Shown: positions 9,701-16,293 of the stretch, one piece after another
How positions within the stretch are numbered: the first letter of the stretch is position 1
How the letters are laid out: every line of letters begins with the position of its first letter
Assembly: GCA_031289775.1 (NCBI GenBank)
Contig: JAITOY010000008.1
Location: 1 to 51,938, forward strand
Direction of reading: 5' to 3'
Source of the DNA: Synergistaceae bacterium
Lineage (GTDB): Bacteria > Synergistota > Synergistia > Synergistales > Synergistaceae
Length of the DNA: 51,938 nucleotides
Made by a program: the position numbers and the translations under genes
Notes under the pieces: generated by a model
The model's input: only the letters and a program-made list of their open reading frames with translations
What the model was told of the DNA's origin: nothing
Databases searched by the model: none

Positions 9701-10817
9701 TCGCGAACTTGTCGAATGGCCACCTCGGGAACTTCAGCGCCACATAGTCGAGCGTCGGTTCGAAGCAGGCGCACGTCTTGCCGGTAACCGCGTTTGGAAT
9801 CTCGTCGAGCGTATAGCCCACAGCGATCCGCGCCGCGACCTTCGCAATCGGGTAGCCAGTCGCCTTCGACGCGAGCGCGGACGAGCGGGAGACCCTCGGG
9901 TTTACCTCGATCACCGCGTATTTGAAGCTCTCCGGGTCGAGGGCAAACTGGCAGTTGCAGCCACCCTCTATCTCGAGCTCCGTGATTATGTCGAGAGCGG
10001 CGGTTCTCAGCATCTGGTACTCGACGTCCGCGAGCGTGAGGGCTGGGGCGACGACGATGCTGTCACCCGTGTGTATCCCGACCGGGTCGAAGTTTTCCAT
10101 GCTGCAAACGGCAATGACGTTGCCGGCCGAGTCGCGCATTACTTCGAACTCTATCTCCTTCCAGCCGGCCACAGAGCGCTCGACGAGTATCTGTCCTATG
10201 GGGGAGAGCCGCAGGCCGTCCCTCGCGACGCGCCTCAGCGCCTCCTCGTCCTCCGCCATGCCTCCGCCGCCGCCGCCGAGGGTGAATGCCGGGCGCACTA
10301 TCAACGGATAGCCGGTCTCTTTCGCGAACGCCACAGCGTCGTCAACGTTCTCGACCACCTCGGACGATATCACGGGCTGCCCTATTTTTTGCATGGTTTC
10401 TTTGAAGAGTTTGCGATCCTCGGCCCTGTCTATCGTGTCGAGGCTTGCGCCAAGAAGCCTGACGCCATGCTCCTCCAGAAAACCATCCCGCGCCAATCTC
10501 ATGGCGAGCGTGAGGCCGATCTGGCCGCCGAGCGTCGGCAGTATTCCATCTGGGCGCTCCTTCTCTATGATCCTTTTCAGAATAGTCGGGGTGAGCGGCT
10601 CTATATAGACGGCGTCCGCAGTAGCGGAGTCGGTCATGATCGTGGCAGGATTAGAGTTGACGAGGACGATCTCGAGCCCGTCCTCTTTCAAGGCGCGGCA
10701 CGCCTGCGTACCGGCGTAGTCGAACTCGGCGGCCTGACCTATTACTATCGGCCCTGAGCCGATCACGAGAACCCTGCGTATCGTCCCGTCAAGCGGCATC
10801 TTCTGCGGCCTTCCCAT
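6729..10817 (-). CDS. carB: Carbamoyl-phosphate synthase large subunit fused to a DapF-like domain lacking both catalytic Cys
   Basis: 1362 aa in one uninterrupted frame. Residues 1-~1070 are a full-length CarB: two ATP-grasp halves ([21 protein letters not shown] and later [22 protein letters not shown]) and a C-terminal MGS-like regulatory domain ([15 protein letters not shown]). It makes carbamoyl phosphate from bicarbonate, ammonia from CarA, and two ATP. Residues ~1075-1362 (nt ~7595-6729, 288 aa) align along their whole length with diaminopimelate epimerase: KMH, [39 protein letters not shown]. The two racemase cysteines are Ser instead: MCGNG has become M-S1155-ASA, and ACGTGA has become A-S1305-GSGA; the substrate Asn of GNDF is Lys. 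The domain is therefore probably not an epimerase. An ATG at 10799 after GGGAAGG is an alternative start. It overlaps the end of carA. Confidence 0.93.
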   Translation of the reverse strand: [1362 protein letters not shown]

Positions 10818-11886
10818 CCATCAGGCGCATAAATCGGTCGAAGAGGAACGACGTGTCCCTAGGACCGGCCGCCGCCTCCGGGTGAAACTGAACTGTGAAG
10901 GCTGGAATGTTCTTATAGTCCACTCCCTCGCATGTGCCATCGTTCGCGTTGACGTACCGCACTTCGGCCGTCCGGGGGTTCACGCTGTCGAGGACAACCG
11001 CGTAGCCGTGGTTCTGGGTCGTGATCGAGACGCGACCCGTTTTTTCGTCGCGCACAGGCTGATTCGCCCCCCTGTGCCCGTACTTCAGTTTCGTCGTGGC
11101 CCCACCCATGGCGAGAGCCAATAACTGGTGCCCGAGACATATACCGAGCGTCGGCGTCCTGTAACTCATGAGCGCGCGAAGCTCCTCTATTATGCCTGCG
11201 TTGTCGGCCGGGTCTCCAGGACCGTTGCTCAACATGATCCCGTCAGGCTTGTATGACATTATTCGCTCGGCGCTGAAGTCATGAGGGACGCGGATCACCC
11301 GGCATCCCCTCTCCAAGAGCGACCTGCCTATGTTCTCCTTCGCGCCGAAATCCCAGAGGATGACGAGATGTTTGGCCGACTCAGGCTCGTACGAGATCGC
11401 CTCCCTCGTGGAAACCTTCGCCACGGCATCGTGTATGCAAAAACTATTGAGAGCCGCCATGTCCGCAGAGTCCGGGTTCGAGGTTATGATGCCGTTCATC
11501 GTGCCAGACTCGCGGATTATCCTCGTCAGGGATCTCGTGTCTATCCCGCTGATGCCGACGATGCCGTTCTCCCTCAAAAATGAATCGAGGTCGCCCTCGC
11601 TCCGAAAGTTCGACGGCATCTCGCAGAACTCCCTCACCACATATCCGGCCGGATGGGGGCGCGAGCTTTCGAAGTCAGATGGGATGACGCCGTAATTCCC
11701 TATCAGCGGAAACGTCTGGACGACTATCTGACCATGGTAACTCGAGTCCGTCAGAGTTTCGAGATACCCAGTCATCCCGGTCGTGAAAACGACCTCCCCG
11801 ACGATGTCACTCGCCCCCAGAGCGCCGAAAGGCTTGCCTTTAAAGACGCTGCCGTTCGACAAAACTAAAAAAACCGGTTCAGCCAA
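10789..11886 (-). CDS. carA: Carbamoyl-phosphate synthase small subunit (glutaminase)
   Basis: Supplies ammonia from glutamine to CarB for arginine and pyrimidine synthesis. N-terminal CarA-specific domain (SNGSVFKGKPFG, GEVVFTTGMTGYLETLTDSSYHGQI) and C-terminal class I glutamine amidotransferase domain with nucleophile Cys in LGICLGHQLLALA and the His/Glu pair in FHPEAAAGP. The frame opens with a GTG at 11895, but AAGGGGTGG lies too close to it. The TTG at 11886 is better spaced and is used here, giving about 365 aa. It overlaps carB by up to 29 bases, so the subunits are translationally coupled. Confidence 0.95.
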   Translation of the reverse strand: MAEPVFLVLSNGSVFKGKPFGALGASDIVGEVVFTTGMTGYLETLTDSSYHGQIVVQTFPLIGNYGVIPSDFESSRPHPAGYVVREFCEMPSNFRSEGDLDSFLRENGIVGISGIDTRSLTRIIRESGTMNGIITSNPDSADMAALNSFCIHDAVAKVSTREAISYEPESAKHLVILWDFGAKENIGRSLLERGCRVIRVPHDFSAERIMSYKPDGIMLSNGPGDPADNAGIIEELRALMSYRTPTLGICLGHQLLALAMGGATTKLKYGHRGANQPVRDEKTGRVSITTQNHGYAVVLDSVNPRTAEVRYVNANDGTCEGVDYKNIPAFTVQFHPEAAAGPRDTSFLFDRFMRLMDGKAAEDAA

Positions 11887-11936
11887 AAAAACCACCCCTT
11901 AATCATGGTTTATTATTCTTTAACGTTATGCCCTGT

Positions 11937-11945
11937 ATTTTAGCA
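11937..11945 (-). promoter_or_regulatory. Extended -10 promoter candidate for carAB
   Basis: The minus strand reads TGCTAAAAT, an extended -10 element about 50 bases upstream of carA. No good -35 hexamer sits 17 bases further up, which extended -10 promoters tolerate. Confidence 0.4.
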
Positions 11946-12121
11946 TATTGCCGCGCCATTTACTAACCAGCCTATCCAGAGTATTTTCCAGCGTTATTCC
12001 ATTTTATTACTTCTTTTCACGCTTTATATTCGTTTTAATATATTATATCCGCGCTTTAATGGCGCAGATAACGAGCTAAATAAAGTCAAGATGGCTGGTT
12101 GAGTTTCCGAGTGACATCTAC

Positions 12122-12184
12122 TTCCAATTTTGAGTCGAAGATGCTTTTATTTGACTCAAAATTGGAATGCGCGACACGATGTCG
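12122..12184 (+). repeat. 63-bp palindromic intergenic element, copy 1
   Basis: Starts with perfect 15-base arms TTCCAATTTTGAGTC (12122-12136) and its complement (12153-12167) around a 16-base loop, followed by TGCGCGACACGATGTCG, which contains the smaller palindrome CGACAcgaTGTCG. The reverse complement occurs at 16231-16293 with a single mismatch (position 12137: G here, A there). No transposase is attached. It resembles a MITE- or REP-like element. Confidence 0.85.
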
Positions 12185-12267
12185 TTAGAATAAATATGAT
12201 AAAATGTGGAAAATGTGGATTTTCACGGCGTCCTGTGGACGAAGATCAATTTTGTGCGGGGGTTATA

Positions 12268-13383
12268 ATGATGATCGACAGCGAAAGACTTTTAAAGACA
12301 TTTCTGGAGTATGTGACGATAGACAGCGAGACTCTGAGCGAACTGGAGATGGCTCTTCGCCTCACGAGCGACCTCGCGGCCATAGGGTGCGAGGTGTGGA
12401 GGGACAACGCCGGCGCCGCCATAGGATCCAACGGCTACAACATCTACGCGAAGCTCGCCGGGGTCGGCGAGCCCTTCCTGTTCAGCGCGCACATGGACAC
12501 AGTAAAACCTGGCAACGGCGTCAAACCGATCGTGAGGGACGGCGTCATAACGAGCTCCGGCGACACCGTCCTCGGCTCGGACGACAAATCCGGTCTCGCG
12601 GGGATCATCGAGGCGCTGCGGACTGTGACGGAGAAAAAAATTCCACACCGCGCGGCGGAGATCATTTTTACCATAGCGGAGGAGGGTGGGCTGAACGGCG
12701 TAAAAAACGCCGACCTGTCGTCGCTCATCTCTAAGGAAGGGGTCGTACTCGACTGCGTCGCGGACGTTGGGAGCATCATCATCTCTGCCCCGGGCCAGGC
12801 GAGGCTGACGGCCGTCATTACTGGAAGATCATCCCACGCGGGGGCGGAACCGGAAAAAGGCGTGAGCGCGATACAGGCGGCCTGCGACGGCATCTCCGCC
12901 ATGAAGCTGCTTCGCATAGACGCCGAGACGACTGCGAATATCGGAACGTTCAAGTCGGAGTTCGCCACGAACATCGTGCCGGAGAAAGCTCTGGTGATAG
13001 GAGAAGCGCGCAGCCGGAACGATGGCAAACTCAACGCCCAGATCGGGCACATGAAAAAATGCTTTGAGGACGCCTGCCTGAAGTACGGAGCGACGCTAGA
13101 ACTTCAGGTCGATACCCAGTATCTCTCATATAGCTTTGAACAGGACGACCAGCTCGTCCGGAAAATAAGCGACGCTTGCCGAAAAATAGGACAAAAACCG
13201 GTGTTCGAGGCGAGCGGCGGCGGAAGCGACGCGAATATAATGAACAGAAAGGGCATAAAGACCGTTGTCGTCTCCACTGGCATGGACAAGGTTCACACCA
13301 CGTCGGAGCGCATAACCGTGAAAAACCTCGAGGACACAGCGAGACTGTGCATTGCTCTCATGACCGATCTGCCGGCTCAGTAG
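12268..13383 (+). CDS. PepT-like M20/M42-type metallopeptidase
   Basis: About 371 aa. Matches the 'peptidase T-like' family of M20 zinc aminopeptidases. Zinc-site motifs are in order: FSAHMDTVKPG (His, then Asp two residues on), SDDKSGLAG (bridging Asp), FTIAEEGGLNG (catalytic Glu and zinc Glu), and late GGGSDANIMNRKG and DKVHTTSERI (zinc His). The insert with SSHAGAEPEKGVSAI is the dimerisation domain with its His. Cytoplasmic, probably a tripeptide or dipeptide hydrolase; the actual substrate cannot be read from sequence. ATGs at 12268 and 12271 follow GCGGGGG; a longer frame from 12130 passes through the repeat and is rejected. Its last 7 bases overlap the convergent GGDEF gene. Confidence 0.85.
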   Translation: MMIDSERLLKTFLEYVTIDSETLSELEMALRLTSDLAAIGCEVWRDNAGAAIGSNGYNIYAKLAGVGEPFLFSAHMDTVKPGNGVKPIVRDGVITSSGDTVLGSDDKSGLAGIIEALRTVTEKKIPHRAAEIIFTIAEEGGLNGVKNADLSSLISKEGVVLDCVADVGSIIISAPGQARLTAVITGRSSHAGAEPEKGVSAIQAACDGISAMKLLRIDAETTANIGTFKSEFATNIVPEKALVIGEARSRNDGKLNAQIGHMKKCFEDACLKYGATLELQVDTQYLSYSFEQDDQLVRKISDACRKIGQKPVFEASGGGSDANIMNRKGIKTVVVSTGMDKVHTTSERITVKNLEDTARLCIALMTDLPAQ

Positions 13384-15926
13384 CCCCTCAATGCGCTCAT
13401 CTTCAGATCGGAGGTTCGTACGCAGACGCGGTTTTTCCCGCTGTTCTTCGCCTCGTACAGGGCTTTGTCGGACAACTGCACCGAGACATTGTAGTGTTTA
13501 AACGGGTCGAGCTCCGCGAGGCCGGCTGAAATAGTCACCTTGATCACTTTTCCCGTCCCCTCTATTCGAACCTCCATTGCCTCGACAATTCGGATGATCT
13601 CCTCCGCGGTCTTTAGCGCGCGCTCGAGGTCATCTCGATCCATCATCGCCAGGAACTCCTCGCCGCCCCAGCGGGAGGTCGACTCCGCGCAGCCGTCCGC
13701 GCTTTTTATAATGGACGAGACGCTCTTGAGCACCTCGTCGCCGGCGTCGTGCCCGTAGCTGTCGTTCACTTTTTTGAAGTCGTCGATATCGAACATGACG
13801 AGGAAAGTTCGCCCTCCGTTTTGCTGAAGTTCGACGCACTTCTGCAGCAGCTTCTCGTTCATGGCCCTCCTCGTCAGCAGGGCGGATAGAAAGTCCGTGG
13901 ACGCCGCCGTAGAGAGCGTGGCAACTTTATTCACATCGTCAGTAACGTCCTGCAGGCACTCCATAAACTCATGGTCGTTCAGGTAATGGATAAAACGGCG
14001 ATAGTGCATCTTCTTCCCATCCATCGGCGAGACGAGCATTTTCTGCGATACGGTCATATCGCACCCGCGCTCCTTCATGCCCTTCAACTCCGCGGCAAAA
14101 TCCTCCCGCAGATTCCACCCTAGTATCCTCGACATATCGTCTATGCCGCAGGTCGGGCCGGCTAGATCAAAGCCCCTGTTCCGGAAGAACTGGTGGTCGC
14201 CCTTGCTGATGTAACGCCCGTTCTTCAGGTTGCCCCAGACGAGGTCGAATGTGCTCTGTTTTCTGATAAGGCGCGAAATTTGTCTGTCGTACTTCACGTA
14301 ACGATTCAGCGACAGGAGAATGATCGCTATCATGAGAGCGACCACTATCGCAACGCTGTAAAGGATGCTGCGCTGCGCGTCCTTGAGTTTGATGTGGTCG
14401 TACCTGTACCACTCCGCACATTGCTTCCAATAATCGCGCGCATGGGGGTATATCGCCTGGTGCAGCGCGACGGCCTCGTTGAAAAGTTCGTTCAGCTCCG
14501 CGTTGCCGGCTGCAGCGATCATCCTGACCTCGACCGGGACTCCCACGCCGCCCAACTCCAGCAGACCGTACCTGTTCATCATGGCGTAATAGTAGTTGTA
14601 CAGCATCTCGCTGGCGAAAGCGATGTCGGTCTCGCCGGTCTCAAGGGCGTCCATGAGAGCCCGGCGCGTTGAAAAAAAGACAAGCCTGCTCTCGGAGTCG
14701 GCGCCCAGTCGCACAAAGCCCGCCTCGTCTTCTGTCGCCCCGAGAATCGGGGCAGACTCTCTCTCCTCGGAGCTGTACGCGTAACTCCTTATGTTGTCGA
14801 CCCATATCGGCGTCGAGTAGCTCAGCGTCGCGTCTCCCGCGATACGCGGATTTACATAGGCGCCGGCGACGAAGTGGATGTCCCCGGCTCGCAGCATGTC
14901 AACGGCGGAGGTTATGCCGACATGTGAGTAATCCGCATCATCTATGACGACCTCGAGCCCGGTGAGCTCCCCTAAAATATGGTTGATCTCGCTCAAAAGC
15001 CCGGCCCGTTCTCCATTTTCAATGAAACTGAACGGATAAAGCTCGCCGCTGTCGAAGATTCGGATCTCCCCGTATCGCGCGTTTACAGCGGAGATATTGT
15101 CCAGCATGCGCTCCCTCGCGCTTTGCAGCAACCCTTCCCTGCGAGCGTCCTCGATCGCGCGTTCCATATCCGGCCCGGCGGAATCGAGATGCCTGTTCAG
15201 GATTTCCACAAGTGGCCTCAGTTCGTCCTTCATCGTGACAAAACCCTGGTTCGAGCGTAAATTCTGGTCGGCGAACTCGTAACAGAGCGTCCCCCTTCTC
15301 AGTATCTCGACCTCGGCGTTGTCCGTCGTCAAAAAACAGTCTATCGCTCCCTCCTCCAGAGCGTAGACCATTTCGGCTACAGAAGAGAAAAATATCGCCC
15401 TGCCATCAGGATACAGGTAAGGCGAGACACCGTCGCTCAAATAATCCTCCGGGAGCAGCCCTATCCTTTTGTCACGAAGCGCCAGAACGCTGCCAAGCGG
15501 CGCGCCTCTCCTCGTGACGAACTGGACGTACGAGCGGAAAACCGTGCCGACCGCGTAGAAATCTCGCACTCTGTGGTCTGAGAGCGAGATCAGCCCATAA
15601 AAATCGCCATCCCCGTCCCGGACGGCTTGAAGCGCGTCGACGAGCCCGGTTTTTTTCACCTCGACCGACAGGCCAAGCTCTCGCAGAAGCTCTAGAAATG
15701 GCTCTATCATACCGCCGCCGTCCTGGGGGGAAAAGTAAAGGAGATCGTAAGAGCAGAGGATCGTAATCGGTCTGTCTTTGATCGAATCTATGAAAACCCT
15801 TTCATCGTCGGAAAGATCAAACCTCGACGCCGCAGCGGAATGTGCGGCGCAACAGGAGATAAACGCAATAGAGAGGGCTACACTGGAAACGACGCTCAAC
15901 ACCCTGCTAAAATAATCTTTAAACAA
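13377..15926 (-). CDS. Membrane diguanylate cyclase with two periplasmic solute-binding domains
   Basis: 849 aa. Export signal or anchor at residues ~1-34, then two periplasmic-binding-protein-like (SBP_bac_3) modules (about 45-270, with ITILCSYDLLYFSP; and 285-520, with YPFSFIENGERAGLLSEI). A membrane helix SILYSVAIVVALMIAIILL lies near 525-545, then a linker and a C-terminal GGDEF domain. The active-site motif is GGEEF (754-758), compatible with making c-di-GMP from two GTP. No RxxD inhibitory site is seen five residues before it, so product feedback is doubtful. There is no EAL domain. It likely senses a small periplasmic ligand, perhaps an amino acid. It sits between the peptidase gene and the PilY1-like gene, suggesting control of pili or attachment; this last point is inference. 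Confidence 0.88.
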   Translation of the reverse strand: MFKDYFSRVLSVVSSVALSIAFISCCAAHSAAASRFDLSDDERVFIDSIKDRPITILCSYDLLYFSPQDGGGMIEPFLELLRELGLSVEVKKTGLVDALQAVRDGDGDFYGLISLSDHRVRDFYAVGTVFRSYVQFVTRRGAPLGSVLALRDKRIGLLPEDYLSDGVSPYLYPDGRAIFFSSVAEMVYALEEGAIDCFLTTDNAEVEILRRGTLCYEFADQNLRSNQGFVTMKDELRPLVEILNRHLDSAGPDMERAIEDARREGLLQSARERMLDNISAVNARYGEIRIFDSGELYPFSFIENGERAGLLSEINHILGELTGLEVVIDDADYSHVGITSAVDMLRAGDIHFVAGAYVNPRIAGDATLSYSTPIWVDNIRSYAYSSEERESAPILGATEDEAGFVRLGADSESRLVFFSTRRALMDALETGETDIAFASEMLYNYYYAMMNRYGLLELGGVGVPVEVRMIAAAGNAELNELFNEAVALHQAIYPHARDYWKQCAEWYRYDHIKLKDAQRSILYSVAIVVALMIAIILLSLNRYVKYDRQISRLIRKQSTFDLVWGNLKNGRYISKGDHQFFRNRGFDLAGPTCGIDDMSRILGWNLREDFAAELKGMKERGCDMTVSQKMLVSPMDGKKMHYRRFIHYLNDHEFMECLQDVTDDVNKVATLSTAASTDFLSALLTRRAMNEKLLQKCVELQQNGGRTFLVMFDIDDFKKVNDSYGHDAGDEVLKSVSSIIKSADGCAESTSRWGGEEFLAMMDRDDLERALKTAEEIIRIVEAMEVRIEGTGKVIKVTISAGLAELDPFKHYNVSVQLSDKALYEAKNSGKNRVCVRTSDLKMSALRGY

Positions 15927-16087
15927 ACGAACATCCCCTTATCAAGGCTTGCAGACCTGTTAAAGCTCCAGTTACCCTTCTATTGTATATAATTTCGCGT
16001 AAAGTGTGCGTGATAATTACTTATATTGGGAGCACATTTATAGCCGATCAAAACAGCTATCACCAAAAGTTTACAGCCCTTACGCCA

Positions 16088-16144
16088 TAAAGCGGCAAAC
16101 GCGCCGCCCCCTTCGCTTCCAGGGGACGACGCGTTTGTGCCGCG
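16088..16144. repeat. Imperfect long hairpin
   Basis: GCGGCA-AACGCG on the left pairs with CGCGTT-TG-TGCCGC on the right, with an inner CCCC/GGGG pairing. There is no T-run, so it is not a standard intrinsic terminator. It may be part of a composite repeat or an mRNA-stabilising structure. Confidence 0.5.
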
Positions 16145-16165
16145 TGAAGTTATCTTATTCTAATT

Positions 16166-16202
16166 CCAAGTCAAACTCGCATCCCGCGCGCTTGACTTGG
16201 AG
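16166..16202. repeat. Hairpin with arms TCCAAGTCAA / TTGACTTGGA
   Basis: Ten-base perfect arms (16166-16175 and 16193-16202). The arm shares TTCCAA...GTCAA with the neighbouring 63-bp element, which suggests a diverged relative of it. Confidence 0.55.
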
Positions 16203-16230
16203 AAGCCGCAATGCTGTGCGTTGCGCGGCG

Positions 16231-16293
16231 CGACATCGTGTCGCGCATTCCAATTTTGAGTCAAATAAAAGCATCTTTGACTCAAAATTGGAA
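16231..16293 (-). repeat. 63-bp palindromic intergenic element, copy 2 (inverted)
   Basis: Reverse complement of 12122-12184 with one mismatch. Its outer hairpin arm ends at the base before the stop codon of the PilY1-like gene (TAA, 16296-16294), so in that mRNA the hairpin begins immediately after the stop and could act in termination or RNA stability. With copy 1 it brackets the peptidase and GGDEF genes. Confidence 0.85.

Larger units (their letters stand above)
11887..12267. other. Intergenic region between divergent carAB and the peptidase gene
   Basis: About 380 AT-rich bases. It holds the carA-side extended -10 (11937-11945), the 63-bp palindromic repeat (12122-12184) and, on the plus strand, TGATAAAAT (12197-12205), a candidate extended -10 for the peptidase gene. 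I see no credible gene in it. The peptidase frame runs upstream through the repeat, but those codons are not protein-like. Confidence 0.6.
15927..16293. other. Intergenic region with a stack of palindromes
   Basis: About 367 bases between two leftward genes. The half nearest the GGDEF gene is AT-rich and should hold its promoter (none is clear). The other half (16088-16293) is almost entirely hairpins: an imperfect one at 16088-16144, one with 10-base arms at 16166-16202, the small palindrome GCGACAtcgTGTCGC near 16230, and the 63-bp element. No gene is seen. Confidence 0.6.

Noticed and set aside
9591-10757. 388-codon plus-strand frame opposite carB
   Set aside because: Lies wholly antisense to highly conserved CarB; composition is that of a high-GC shadow frame.
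11967-12108. Inverted 8-mers AACCAGCC / GGCTGGTT in the carA upstream region
   Set aside because: Short, widely spaced and likely chance.
12130-12267. Upstream extension of the peptidase frame, including a CxxC-like stretch (KCGKCG)
   Set aside because: The extension translates the palindromic repeat; the M20 N-terminus begins at the ATG near 12268.
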